Of a stretch of DNA of 64,000 bases, positions 40,401 to 48,700 are shown piece by piece. Position numbers and translations under genes: made by a program. The notes beneath the pieces were generated by a model. It was not told the origin of the DNA. It searched no databases and saw only the letters and a list, made by a program, of their open reading frames with translations. Origin of the DNA: Patagioenas fasciata (Eukaryota; Chordata; Aves; Columbiformes; Columbidae); contig NC_092522.1 in the NCBI RefSeq assembly GCF_037038585.1, positions 51,833,661-51,897,660 of the forward strand. The letters are read 5' to 3'. The first letter of the stretch is position 1, and the number at the start of each line of letters is the position of its first letter.

Positions 40401-43361
40401 CAACCTGCTCATCACAGGCGACTCACTAAGCATTTGCCTGCCAGTCCAACCCAACTTTTCTCTGAGGCAAAAAGCACATGATCATGAAGATTACATTTAC
40501 TCAGCCATAGTCTTCGTTCTGTCTTTTTCTCAGACTGTCTCCCTGGTATACAACGGTGGCTCCTGACAACTATCTTGCAGTGGTATTGCTCCATCAGGAA
40601 AATCCATACAATGACAGCCAGGCATGCTGGTGTCACTCTTCTAAAGTCTTTTATTTTGTTCACTAATAATTGCTATTGTGTACATTAGCAAGGTAGATTA
40701 AACTTGCTAAAGTTTCATTTTCTTTTGAGCAACAATAATATAAAGTCACATTTCTCTAAAGCCAGCTAACAAGCGCCAACTCCCAGAGTTTCCAAGAGGG
40801 GGAAAAAGCAAAAGACCATAAATTCTTGGTGGTTTTATTATTATTATCGTTAACTCTACCTGAAGTAATGCTTACTATTTTGCAAGGAACTTTGCAAACA
40901 GAAGTTCCTTTTATGGCAGCCAAAATTGATTTTTTATTATAAATTATTCTATCCAAACTGGTCAAACTAGGTGTGCTATGAAGTATTTTTGTACATGCAT
41001 GGAGGAACAGCAAAATACATGGCTGTCTTTAACTGAGAGCACTTCTCACACTTTGTATGGTTAGAACATAAGAAAGTTTTGAAAAAAACCTGCAGCTGTT
41101 CAGCTTTAAAAAGCTATTTGTAAGACCCCATCAGGCTACAGTGAGCTCTAGCATGCAAGGTGCCATCATCTTCTTTTCCTAACTGTCCTCTGGTATCTTA
41201 GAAGAATGAGACCTTGCAGCTCCTCAACTGGGTAAAGAAGCTTGAAATTAGACTGAGAAAACTGATGCCAGAACAATGCAGAGATGCAGACAGGGGATGC
41301 CTTAGGCTGCTCGGACTCCTACCACATGGGTGAGGTGAAGCTGCCTCTGCAGCAGGTTGTCTGAGGAGCAGCAGCAATCCAAGGATCCCCTGACCTTCCT
41401 GCCCTTACAGATACTCCCTGCCTAGTGTTGTGCACAAGCATCCCTGATAAAGCCCGGCCAATGCCATCACAAGTCTACATGATTTCCCAAAGTTCTTCTT
41501 CCATCATGGGGTCACATGCTAAGGAGAATGTGCTACTACTGTGGACAAGGTTGAAAGCGGAGGTCTCCTCTTTTTCTGCTTGCGGAGCAGATGGTGTTTT
41601 CTGGCAATATCACTGGTAAAATGAAGCTGTTCAATGGGTTGTATCTTGCTGTGAAAAACAGGCTGTACTATTAAAGGTAAGTCTGTTAACAGAAGCATGG
41701 CATGTTGCCTTTCTTCTGCTCCTTTTATCTAAGTTAAAGCTGTGCCTTTCATATATAGGTATATAAAAAGAAAAAAGGATATTTCCACTTTTCTGTAATG
41801 CTCACCATTATATTATAATTTTCTGCAGTACCATTCAAGCCCATACTTCAGTATAAGTCTATATGGGAGGACTATAATTAAACATAAATGACTCCTCCTC
41901 ATAGTTCTCCTGGAATTTTAGTGTGCGAAAGTGGAAATGAATGTTTTATGGGGTTTACAGCTTGTGTAAAATGTGTGTAAAGAAATGAATGTTTTAGCCC
42001 AGCTGCTAGAGAACAAGCTCCCAGCCATGGAAAACAACCATCAAACCTTCTCTTTCTTTAAGGAACTGCCACATTTCACTGCCTTAATGTGAGTGTCAGC
42101 AGACAAGGGTGCTGCAGCATGAGGAGGGAGCCCCCAAATACCTGGGTTGTAAAGCGCAATGATTTTCTGCTGTTCAGCCACCAGCCTTTGCAACTGCTCC
42201 ACATGCTGCCTCATCACCTGGTCCTGCTGCCCTGGAGTCTGAAAATATCATGAAGATACAATATCAAACCGTGTTTCTTGATGTTTCTGGTACCAACAGT
42301 AATAAGAAAAGATCTGAGGTGAGTTGGTCTTAAGGGAAGCGGCAGAAGATGCTGCCTTGTTAGCACAGGTACTTATGATTTTTACATTATCAAAAAAGGC
42401 TAAAGTTGTGATAGACTTCCAGTGAAGAAAGGATTGAAAACTGCCAGCACAGACACACCCTAAATAATACATTCAACTATATTGGAAACATGAGGTTTTT
42501 TTAATTGTGCATCACTGTATTGTGCATCACTGTGCATTGTAATTGTGAATCACTGTATTGCTTACTATCTTAAAAGAAGCACATGGAGCACTCATTGAAA
42601 GAGATACTGTGGAGTTACTCCTGTCCATTTCTTTGTCCAAACTAAGAAGAAGAGGAAAAGTCAGAAACGGAAAAAAGCCAAAAAAGAGGATCAAGGATGA
42701 GAAGAGGACGGATAGAAAGACGTACAGAAATAAGAACATGAAAATGCCACATGACCTTTACACACATGAGGATGTGGGGCCAGAACAAGCAATCTTTTTC
42801 ACCAGAGGGAAGGAGATAACAGTAACTATCCAACAAGAGAAGAAAATTATTGTCTCTTGGGAAAAGCACTTTATTTAATGGATTTATTAGAGCAATATAA
42901 TCAAACACAGTATTATGATGCACACATCCATGCTTGCCAATAAAGCTTCCTACCAATAGACAGACACAAAAGTTACTGATCCTTTCTTCCTGGAGAGGCT
43001 GTGCAACTACCAGAAATATGTAATGTGCAGTTATAAACTCAGTGATTATTTAAAGCAAACTAACCTGTTCCATGTTTTTGTAGGTGGGAGTATAATGGTT
43101 CATCCCAAGCTCTGAGTCAGGGAGCAGAGGAGGAGTGAACATTTCCAGGGTGTCACTTGCATCATGAATTCCAGCCTGGGTTACACTGGAAGCGAACTTT
43201 TGAGGAAAAAATGCAGAACTGGACAAATTACCTAATTGCCTTGCATGCTGAAAAGCTTGGTCGTAGTTCAGGTCTTCTGTTGAGTCATTACTGTTACCCA
43301 TTGTGCCACTGGCTTCTGAGCTGTATAAAATTGGACACTGCTTGCCAGAGGATTCATTCAT
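10887..43361 (-). CDS. TCP10: Full-length CPAP-like TCP10 gene, 20 coding exons (whole-gene entry)
   Basis: Paralogue of CPAP/CENPJ (SAS-4), a centriole-length and tubulin-binding protein. From the start: exons 43361-43065, 42238-42142, 39616-39407, 38170-38075, 37027-36886, 35144-35036, 34118-32690, 31531-31420, 28074-27909, 25687-25472, 23781-23635, 18653-18495, 17225-17195, 17120-17014, 16752-16600, 15763-15665, 13240-13100, 12423-12339, 11968-11848, 11076-10887. Total 4107 nt, 1368 aa plus stop. Every junction is GT-AG and keeps phase. Seen: the [10 protein letters not shown] helix (about 117-126), FVEEQ (297-301), FLKR (328-331), [12 protein letters not shown] in the large exon, the coiled-coil block (about 815-930) and the TCP10 C-terminal G-box (about 1190-1368), which in CPAP binds STIL. 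The position beside TTLL2 and CCR6 argues for TCP10 rather than CENPJ, which lies elsewhere. Human TCP10 proteins are short; this one is CPAP-sized. The start has an in-frame TGA four codons upstream in the same exon. The least certain exon is the 31-nt one. Confidence 0.9.
11848..11968 (-). CDS. TCP10: TCP10 coding exon 19, G-box repeats
   Basis: 121 nt, phase 1 to 2. Encodes [18 protein letters not shown] then [11 protein letters not shown], repeats of the xxPDGxxxxxFPD type that form the exposed beta-sheet of the TCP10/CPAP C-terminal domain. Acceptor CTTTTCCACAG, donor AA|GTAAGT. Confidence 0.96.
12339..12423 (-). CDS. TCP10: TCP10 coding exon 18, G-box
   Basis: 85 nt, phase 0 to 1. Encodes [20 protein letters not shown] and LQFPNNQI; human CPAP has the near-identical YYYAAAQTTHTTYPEGLEV. 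Acceptor CTCTCCTTCCAG, donor ATAG|GTATGC. Confidence 0.96.
13100..13240 (-). CDS. TCP10: TCP10 coding exon 17, G-box start
   Basis: 141 nt, phase 0 to 0. Encodes [20 protein letters not shown] then [17 protein letters not shown], matching CPAP FFNGDVKQVMPDQRV. Acceptor TGTGTTTGAAG, donor GTG|GTGTGT; both are acceptable rather than strong. Confidence 0.96.
15665..15763 (-). CDS. TCP10: TCP10 coding exon 16
   Basis: 99 nt, phase 0 to 0. Encodes [20 protein letters not shown] then [13 protein letters not shown], corresponding to the CPAP stretch that ends ISHPDGK just before the G-box. Acceptor TTTTCATTATATAG, donor AAAG|GTGAGA. Confidence 0.88.
16600..16752 (-). CDS. TCP10: TCP10 coding exon 15
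   Basis: 153 nt, phase 0 to 0. Encodes [19 protein letters not shown] and a basic patch TTRRRSG. I recognise no motif; it is a linker between the coiled-coil block and the G-box. Acceptor AATTTTGGCTCAG is good; donor AAAG|GTTTGA is weak. Confidence 0.8.
17014..17120 (-). CDS. TCP10: TCP10 coding exon 14
   Basis: 107 nt, phase 1 to 0. Encodes [20 protein letters not shown] and [10 protein letters not shown], an acidic serine-rich linker. Acceptor TTTTTTTCATAG, donor TGAG|GTATTT. It is open only if 1 nt is supplied from upstream, which is what makes the 31-nt exon necessary. Confidence 0.78.
17195..17225 (-). CDS. TCP10: TCP10 candidate 31-nt microexon (coding exon 13)
   Basis: Between a weak acceptor (AATCTGAGAG) and a good donor (AATAG|GTATGG) lie 31 nt encoding [10 protein letters not shown] plus one base. 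It is the only piece I found that joins exon 12 (phase 0) to exon 14 (phase 1) in an open frame. The call rests on phase and donor quality, not on recognised homology. Confidence 0.5.
17880..18260. other. GC-rich block inside a TCP10 intron
   Basis: An isolated stretch of roughly 55-60% GC, rich in CCCTG/CCCAG words and poor in CpG, between the microexon and exon 12. It has overlapping short open frames on both strands but no recognised product. It may be an unnamed repeat or a composition island. Confidence 0.4.
18495..18653 (-). CDS. TCP10: TCP10 coding exon 12
   Basis: 159 nt, phase 0 to 0. Encodes 53 aa including [20 protein letters not shown] then EPEK, a basic SP/TP-rich segment at the place of the CPAP RRSKSAPPRD region. 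Acceptor AAACTTTTAG, donor GAAAAA|GTAAGC. Confidence 0.85.
18654..23634 (-). other. Large TCP10 intron (5.0 kb)
   Basis: Between exons 12 and 11. A short (AC)n lies near 18797-18811. I see no conserved exon, full transposon or RNA gene in it. Confidence 0.6.
23635..23781 (-). CDS. TCP10: TCP10 coding exon 11
   Basis: 147 nt, phase 0 to 0. Encodes [20 protein letters not shown], then [15 protein letters not shown] and a basic tail. It matches the CPAP KRAEAIESS...KYKKNYLPMQG segment after the coiled coil. Acceptor TTCTCCATTAG, donor CAAG|GTATGT. Confidence 0.9.
23971..24013. repeat. Imperfect tandem duplication of about 22 bp
   Basis: ATCTTTGCATATAGCATCCTA is followed by GCATCTTTACATACAGCATCCTA in the intron between TCP10 exons 10 and 11. 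The two copies differ at two internal positions. Confidence 0.6.
25472..25687 (-). CDS. TCP10: TCP10 coding exon 10, coiled coil
   Basis: 216 nt, phase 0 to 0. Encodes [20 protein letters not shown] and [20 protein letters not shown], a clear heptad coiled coil that parallels CPAP [20 protein letters not shown] and QIQMLVRENTDLREE. Acceptor TTCTATTGGTAG, donor CCCCG|GTATTG. Confidence 0.95.
25980..26010. repeat. A-rich tract
   Basis: A run of about 19 A bases followed by further A-rich sequence in a TCP10 intron. I see no retroposon body upstream of it. Confidence 0.7.
27526..27579. repeat. 27-bp perfect tandem duplication
   Basis: Two head-to-tail copies (27526-27552 and 27553-27579), each beginning GCCACTAACTAATGTAAAG. 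They are identical, so the event is recent. Intronic, about 330 bp downstream of TCP10 exon 9. Confidence 0.9.
27909..28074 (-). CDS. TCP10: TCP10 coding exon 9, drifted coiled-coil block
   Basis: 166 nt, phase 2 to 0. With the flanking codons it encodes [20 protein letters not shown] and ends [10 protein letters not shown]. From the shared EREKA anchor to ELQ/EIQ the spacing equals human CPAP (57 residues), but the highly charged CPAP helix is replaced by a sequence with prolines. Acceptor TTTACCTTCTGAATAG, donor CAA|GTAAGG. Confidence 0.9.
28559..29207 (-). mobile_element. CR1 LINE, 5'-truncated 3' end
   Basis: On the minus strand the sequence carries the end of the CR1 reverse-transcriptase frame and its 3' UTR. 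The 3' end shows GGTCCCTTCCAACCCAAACC followed by a degenerate ATTCTATG-type repeat, which is diagnostic of avian CR1. The 5' end is cut off near 29207, as is usual for LINE copies. It lies in the TCP10 intron between exons 8 and 9, in the sense orientation of the gene. The body has drifted noticeably from the CR1 forms I remember, so it is not recent. Confidence 0.93.
31420..31531 (-). CDS. TCP10: TCP10 coding exon 8
   Basis: 112 nt, phase 1 to 2. Encodes [20 protein letters not shown] then [17 protein letters not shown], aligning with CPAP NASLAKLRIERESALEKLR at the start of the coiled coil. Donor TGCAG|GTAAAT is good; acceptor ATCTATATAG has a poor pyrimidine tract. Confidence 0.9.
32690..34118 (-). 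CDS. TCP10: TCP10 coding exon 7, large central exon
   Basis: 1429 nt, phase 0 to 1, about residues 318-793. It opens with [20 protein letters not shown], the counterpart of the CPAP PFLKRGEGLARF tubulin-capping LID motif. It continues as a long low-complexity, Ser/Glu-rich region with [13 protein letters not shown] (CPAP has VDLDLSDKDYSSDE) and a basic patch KSPPRK. One large exon here is also the CPAP arrangement. No internal stop. Acceptor TGTTTTTTAG, donor ATCAG|GTAAGA. Confidence 0.96.
34449..34497. repeat. Compound microsatellite (AT)n(GT)n
   Basis: About 15 AT units followed by about 8 GT units, in the intron between TCP10 exons 6 and 7. Likely polymorphic. Confidence 0.95.
35036..35144 (-). 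CDS. TCP10: TCP10 coding exon 6, tubulin-binding region
   Basis: 109 nt, phase 2 to 0, residues 281-317. Encodes [20 protein letters not shown] then [17 protein letters not shown], the counterpart of CPAP ERPIK..IGERKQTFEDYLEEQ in the PN2-3 segment; the EE pair before Q is conserved. Acceptor TTCCTTGCCTAG, donor CAG|GTACTG. Confidence 0.94.
35191..35267. mobile_element. 77-bp mariner-type MITE with TA target duplication
   Basis: The left end CAGGATGATTCAAAAAGATGGACC and the right end, read in reverse complement (TAGGGTGTTTCAAAATGATG then GACC), match at about 20 of 24 positions. A TA dinucleotide flanks each side (35189-35190 and 35268-35269), as for Tc1/mariner insertions, whose ends often read CAGGGTG. 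Only about 29 bp lie between the inverted repeats, so it codes for nothing. It sits 47 bases upstream of the TCP10 exon 6 acceptor boundary. Confidence 0.8.
36886..37027 (-). CDS. TCP10: TCP10 coding exon 5
   Basis: 142 nt, phase 1 to 2. Encodes [20 protein letters not shown] and on to [10 protein letters not shown]. No motif beyond an acidic and Ser-rich composition. Acceptor CCTGTTGCTTAG, donor GACAG|GTGAGA. Confidence 0.85.
38075..38170 (-). CDS. TCP10: TCP10 coding exon 4
   Basis: 96 nt, phase 1 to 1. Encodes [20 protein letters not shown] then [12 protein letters not shown]. Polar linker with no recognised motif. Acceptor CTTATTTAAAG is mediocre; donor AAAG|GTGAAT is acceptable. The frame fit with both neighbours supports it. 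Confidence 0.8.
39407..39616 (-). CDS. TCP10: TCP10 coding exon 3
   Basis: 210 nt, phase 1 to 1. Encodes [18 protein letters not shown] and ends [15 protein letters not shown]. Low-complexity N-terminal linker. Donor CTCAG|GTGGGT; acceptor TTCCCAACTAG chosen because it continues the frame of exon 2. Confidence 0.8.
42142..42238 (-). CDS. TCP10: TCP10 coding exon 2, N-terminal helix
   Basis: 97 nt, phase 0 to 1. Encodes [20 protein letters not shown] then [12 protein letters not shown]. This matches the CPAP EQLQRLMEEQEKLL segment and the leucine-zipper fragment kept in mammalian TCP10 proteins. Acceptor GATATTTTCAG, donor CCAG|GTATTT. Confidence 0.93.
42502..42560. repeat. Short degenerate tandem repeat
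   Basis: Words of the form ATTGTGCATCACTGT recur three to four times (AATTGTGCATCACTGT, ATTGTGCATCACTGTGC, AATTGTGAATCACTGT). Intronic, between TCP10 exons 1 and 2. Confidence 0.7.
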
Positions 43362-43375
43362 GCTGGAAACTCAAC
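43065..43375 (-). CDS. TCP10: TCP10 coding exon 1 with start codon
   Basis: The exon follows acceptor TTTATCCCTAG. The ATG is at 43361-43359 with A at -3, and an in-frame TGA four codons upstream in the same exon fixes the start. Encodes [18 protein letters not shown] through [11 protein letters not shown], 99 residues, ending in phase 0 at donor ACAG|GTTAGT. Low-complexity, with no motif. Confidence 0.85.
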
Positions 43376-45780
43376 CTAGGGATAAAGGAAGCATGATCTT
43401 GTCAATTATTATTTTGGAACATGGTACCGTGCTTACCAGATCACTGGCAGTCTGCTGTGACATATGATTTTCCTCCTTAAAAGCATCTGCTTCCATGCCC
43501 TGCTTTCCAAAAATCCATGTTAGGGATGTGCAGTAAAAACCACCATGAGCAAAGGTGTCATACTGACATAGTAAATATTGTGATTTGTATTTTTCTTTTT
43601 TTTTTTTTTTTTCATCCAGTAGATTATTTTTTTAGCCCAGGCTGAACTCCTGACTTCGGAAACTGTAAACCATACTTATACATATATTTCTCTATGTTTT
43701 TACATATATGTACACATATAGAAGTACATATAAATATACCCATATATAAAAAAAAAACACTGTTAGGATACACGCAATACAAAAAACCTATAAAATCACA
43801 AAATTTCTACCAGGTAAAATGGCTTAGATGTATTGCCTGCTCTTTCACTATTAAATCCTCAAGCCTTAGACAAACAGGAATAGATGCAAGACTTAGTTAC
43901 AATGAATACCAAAATCTATTCATCACTAGAAGCATTTGCCGAACTGTCCTAACCTTGTCTTTCAGCTAAATCTTCAGCCTTTAAATTCAGAGAAAGTGCT
44001 TAACATCCAAAGAAGACTGCAGAAAGCAGAAAATGAAGATAACAGGAGGAAACATGAGAAAACAAATGGCATGTGGGGAAAAAACAAACAAACAAACAAA
44101 TAAATAAGAAAAAAAAAGAAAGAAAGAAAAACACCACACAAACAAACCACAACGAAACCACCACTAGGAAACCACTCAATGTTTAAGTAGCTCAGAATAA
44201 TGTTTATTTCAAAAAGATGTTATAGGATTACACTGCTACACCTTGTATCCCTTCTATTTGAGACTGGTATGGCTGAGACAGCTGTGCAACACAAACATTC
44301 TGCTTCCCCTCTTCAAGCACTGGGCTTCAGTCCTTCCAAGACAGAGGCCAAGAATTTGCTACTTACCTTAAAAAAACATTGGGGTAGGACAGTATATTTC
44401 AGCAGCTGAAGCTAGTGAGGTTCCCCATCTTGTTCTGCTGTGGGAGGATTTAAAGGGGGTTTTTTTTGCATTCTTTGAGAAAAGTGGAGTCTCCAAGAAC
44501 TTCGTTTGCTCACAAGAAAATTATTTAATGCCTTCTTCCTACTTTAAGTGGTTTGCATAAGTTGTATACACACCCTACCAGGTTCAATACTTCATTTGAC
44601 AGATCCATCATGTGTAGCTAGGAAACGTTATGTTGTTTACAGGCTTAAACTCCCATCAGAGTTATCTACAGTACTACCGGAAACATTTTATTTTAAAAAA
44701 TCTATGAATTTAGAACAACAGAGGTCCAGGCTGTCTGGGTAGATGCTTGTGCACTAAAATACAGGAGTGGAAAAAAAACCTGGAAGCAGATGTAGTGAAG
44801 ACAGAGGACTGGACAGGAACAGATCAGAAAGAATGAGCTAAGAAATGATATTTAAAGAAAAGAGTAGAGCCCATGACCCTATATTGTAATTCCCTCCAAA
44901 ACCTAAGAAGGAACATGAAGTTCCTGAGTCAGCCTGTTCCTCTCTTACCTGCAGCAGTGTTGGCTGGATCCTGGTATTGCACAGGACACGAGAGTTTTCT
45001 ACACTGACAGGTCGCCACTTCAGGTTAAATGGAAATGGAACTAGAAGTTCCAACCTCCCAGTGATTTCCTGAGTATAGCACCATATGCAGGTTGGTTGGG
45101 TTTTTTTCATTTGTTTCTTTGTTACATCGCCTTAGGCACCACATCCACTGCACAGCAGGTAAAAACATGAAGAACGGGATTTTGTAAGGAAACCTCCCTG
45201 AAATCATCAGCATGGAAAAGATGTTCAAACCACAACACTGATAAGGAGGTCTGCGAGTGACTAACTCGACAGTGCCAAAATATATCCTATACATATCCCA
45301 TTAAAAGTAAAAAGAAAAATCCAATAACTGTTGATCATAGTTGATCTTCTTCATCAGCTTAATATCTTGCTACCTCAGAAAGGTTGGGGGGGAGGTATAT
45401 TCTTAACGTATGAGGTTTCAGAGGTAAGAAATCATTTGCTTATTAGAATTAACATTGCCTAGGCTGGTAGCTGCCTTTAGTTTGGATAAGAAACTGAACA
45501 CTAAAACTCACTCTATCATTAATCTTTTCAATGTTTGCTTTTTCATTGTTGAGGGTTGCCAGGGAATTAGTGAGTAAACAGCAGCTCTCAGCCACAGCCC
45601 CGGCCCCTGTGGTTCTTCCTCAGTCAAAACCCACAAAACCTCCCTTTCTCCAGGCAACGAAGTAGTTTCTCAGTAAATATGGCCAAAACGGTCAAAACTG
45701 CTCCCGGTGGGGTAGAAATACCCTTGCACAGAGCACCTGGGCAGCCGGCATGAGCAAACAAGGAAGCATGGTGCAGGCTG
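43376..45780 (-). other. TCP10: Likely TCP10 5' untranslated region and promoter area
   Basis: A strong minus-strand donor, CTGCTGCAG|GTAAGA, at 44949/44948 may end a non-coding first exon. A modestly GC-rich stretch near 45585-45760 could be the promoter. A poly-T tract lies near 43590-43612 and an A-rich (CAAA)n/(GAAA)n simple repeat at about 44080-44160. No coding sequence is seen. Confidence 0.4.
45585..45770 (-). promoter_or_regulatory. TCP10: Candidate TCP10 promoter with RFX half-site
   Basis: Local rise in GC content containing CCAGGCAACG at 45650-45659. The same 10-mer occurs in the TTLL2 CpG island at 1941-1950. GGCAAC is the conserved half of an RFX X-box; the other half is poor here. 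Confidence 0.3.
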
Positions 45781-48700
45781 ACAATTGTTAAGTGTTTGTG
45801 GGGATTCTCGGTTTCAGCAGATTTTTTAATTTAAAAACTATTATAAAGATGAATATGTTTTATCCCAGACAGTCTCTTAATAAATATAAGACAAAATAAA
45901 TATGCAAAATCCTTGCACTTTCACAGAGCCTTCCGACCACGTAATTTTAAAGCACTTGATGTGATACTGGCGTGCATAAAGTCAGTATGTGTGTGCACAG
46001 TCAGTACACCTATGCATACGTGACCTGATCTTTAAAACCGCTAAATTCTCAAAACTTCCAATGAAAAAAAGTAGAAATCTTACTGAAACCCCAGCAGTTC
46101 TAATAAGTTCCCCAGAAACAGCATTGGGAAGTTAACCATAGATGCTCAGGCCTGTGGACCTCAGCAGAAGCCTCAGAGCCAGACTCGCAGCTGTGCAAGA
46201 GCTGTCGGTGACAAAGACACCTCAAAGACCACTCTTCCCGGAGCACTGGCTAGAAGACTTTTTGGGAGAAGAATTTTCTTAAACCCTGAAGCAGTTCACC
46301 AAGCTTCTCCCTACCAGAGAGCAATGAGAAGTTCTTATTTGTAAATTCTCCTTTTGCTTTTTTAAATTGTATTAAGCGTGGAGCAACAGCCATAAACTTG
46401 ATGCCTATAGATAAACAAAACAAGGAGACATAAATAAATGGTGATAATTTTATTTTAAACAGCACATAATATAAAATATTCAACAAGCATTGAAGTGTTG
46501 GACTTACCCAACACTCACTGCAAACAGTCTCTGAAATCCGATTAATTTTTTCTTATTCTATATCAGCGGTGCTCTGATACCTAACAATCCCATGCACAGA
46601 TCTTGGTCCTTCTCTGCTGGGAAGGGTACAATCCCCTAACAAAATGACACTTTATTTTGAAATTTGCTTATACAAATAAGTATGCAGCTGCTTCATGGGT
46701 TATATTTGGCTTCTGTAAAGGTGAACATACAATACAAAAGACAAAAAACATAAAAAGGATGAAGTTTGTCCATTAATTCCCATTGACTTCTGTATGCTTT
46801 GAGAGGTCTAAACTAATACAATGAAAAATAACATACATCACCAGAAAAATCTATTTTTTTTCTTTCAAAAGTACTGAATAATTTCCAAAAATACTTAGCT
46901 AACCAAGGAATTTCATAGGGCAAAATAGAGCTATCAGTAATACCAGAGCAATTATCTAGCTTCACACCTTGAGCGATTCAAGAGAAAGGCAAGACTGGTC
47001 TCAAGATAAGCAAAATCGATTTTTCAGATAGTTCCTAGTGATATTTAGGATTTAATTATAACCTTCAAGTCGTTCATTGTAAGAGATGTGCTCACAAGTA
47101 CATTTAGAAGGTGTATTGGGTGATATTTTTTTTAAGTTATTAATGGGTTGTGTTATGTTTATATTTGCTTATTTTTCATTATACTTTGAGATTTATTTGT
47201 CTTATGTAATATGCAATTGTTTGATGGTGTAATAGGAAATCATGCATTTATTTAAGGTGAAGAACATAGCCATTTATTTGTATTAAGCTCTTACTTGTTC
47301 CCTGTGATCACAATGACTGGTCATTTAAAAGCCAATATTTGACGACTGCTAAAATTCATTACTGTAATCACCAACATTGAACAGTGACAAATTATTTCTT
47401 ATCTATGGTCAGTTCCACACCTATTGTCTCATTTTTTATTGCTGCAGCATCATTCATGTAACTATAGTCCAGTGGAGCAAGGCTGAAGCGCTTCCTTGGT
47501 GGTGGAGCAACACTGCTCCTCACCCTGAGCAGCTCGGCTGAACCCCAGTATGCCACCTCTGCCATGGAAATATTTTTCTGTCAAGTCTGTGTACCTTAAC
47601 ATCGGTGTTTCTAGAATTTTCCCTTGTTTCTCCAAGTGGATGCCAGGTCTTCTTCCAGCAAGATGCCCCACTAGCAAGATGGAGTTTGCTATTGTTGTCT
47701 GATTGTTTGGGGTTTTTTTTAAGTCTCTGTGACATCCAGCCTTTTGGTACTTGCTCCTGTTCTTTATTGGATAAGCAGTTTGAGACCAAGCTCATTACTT
47801 CCCCCAGGATGCAGCTGCAACAGCATAAAGGCTTGCTCTTCTTGAATTGGTTACTTGTTAGTGTGATTTGTTTACTAGTTTTGAGTGTACATTACCAGCA
47901 ACTTAGTAGCAGTATCCACAATTTAGTGTAATCTAGTTGACATGAGTTACTCTCATTTAAGCACAGCTCATTTATAATCTACCATTTAGGATACTCCAGC
48001 GTGCTTTAAGTGCATATGGTTTATCCTGGCCTCTGCAAAGAAGCCTCAGGAGAGATTTCTGTTGCCGTGCTTATTGTTCATTAAAGTTTCACTACAACAG
48101 AATTATTGTCCCAGTAGAAATCTTCCAAATCAGTTTGTTTAGGATTTTTCTTTCCCATTTGTACACCATGCCATATAGAAAAAGACCTCTATTAAATATA
48201 GGATGGCTTAGTTACCTATTAAAGTTAAATATGATCAACATTCTGAAAATGCAGCTCAAAGAAGTGCTGAAACAGCTGCCTTGTTTGGCTTGCTCAGGAG
48301 AGCTCCACACTGTTGGAGCAGAGGGAAAGTCACTGCAGAAAGAACATCCATTTAGCAGTCAGCTCCCTTTACATTACAGATCCCTCCGTTTCTTCTCCTG
48401 CCTACTGTGAGACCAACTCAGGTAGCTCTACCAAGATGCAAAATAAGAAACAAACAGCACTGTAGGAGGAGGGAAAGGATGAACAAATTAAAAAAAAAAA
48501 AAAAAAAAAGTCAAAATGTCAGAGAAGAGACCTGTGGCTGGGGAACAGATATTACTTAGACCCAGTTCTTTCCCTTAAATTTTGGCAGATAAGAGATTTG
48601 GAGGAAGGGATGAGGTTGTGTTTTTTGTTTCATACAAGTAAACTAGAATCCTATATGTTACAAAATAGATTAGCATAGTTCCAGAAAGAACTGTCTTTCC

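Noticed and set aside
10887-43361. Calling the minus-strand gene CENPJ itself
   Set aside because: The protein is CPAP-like throughout, but its neighbours (TTLL2, CCR6) and its drifted LID and coiled-coil segments fit the TCP10 locus better.
43590-43612. Poly-T tract considered as a retroposon tail
   Set aside because: No body or target duplication next to it; the same holds for the poly-A tracts at 25980, 48489 and 50119.
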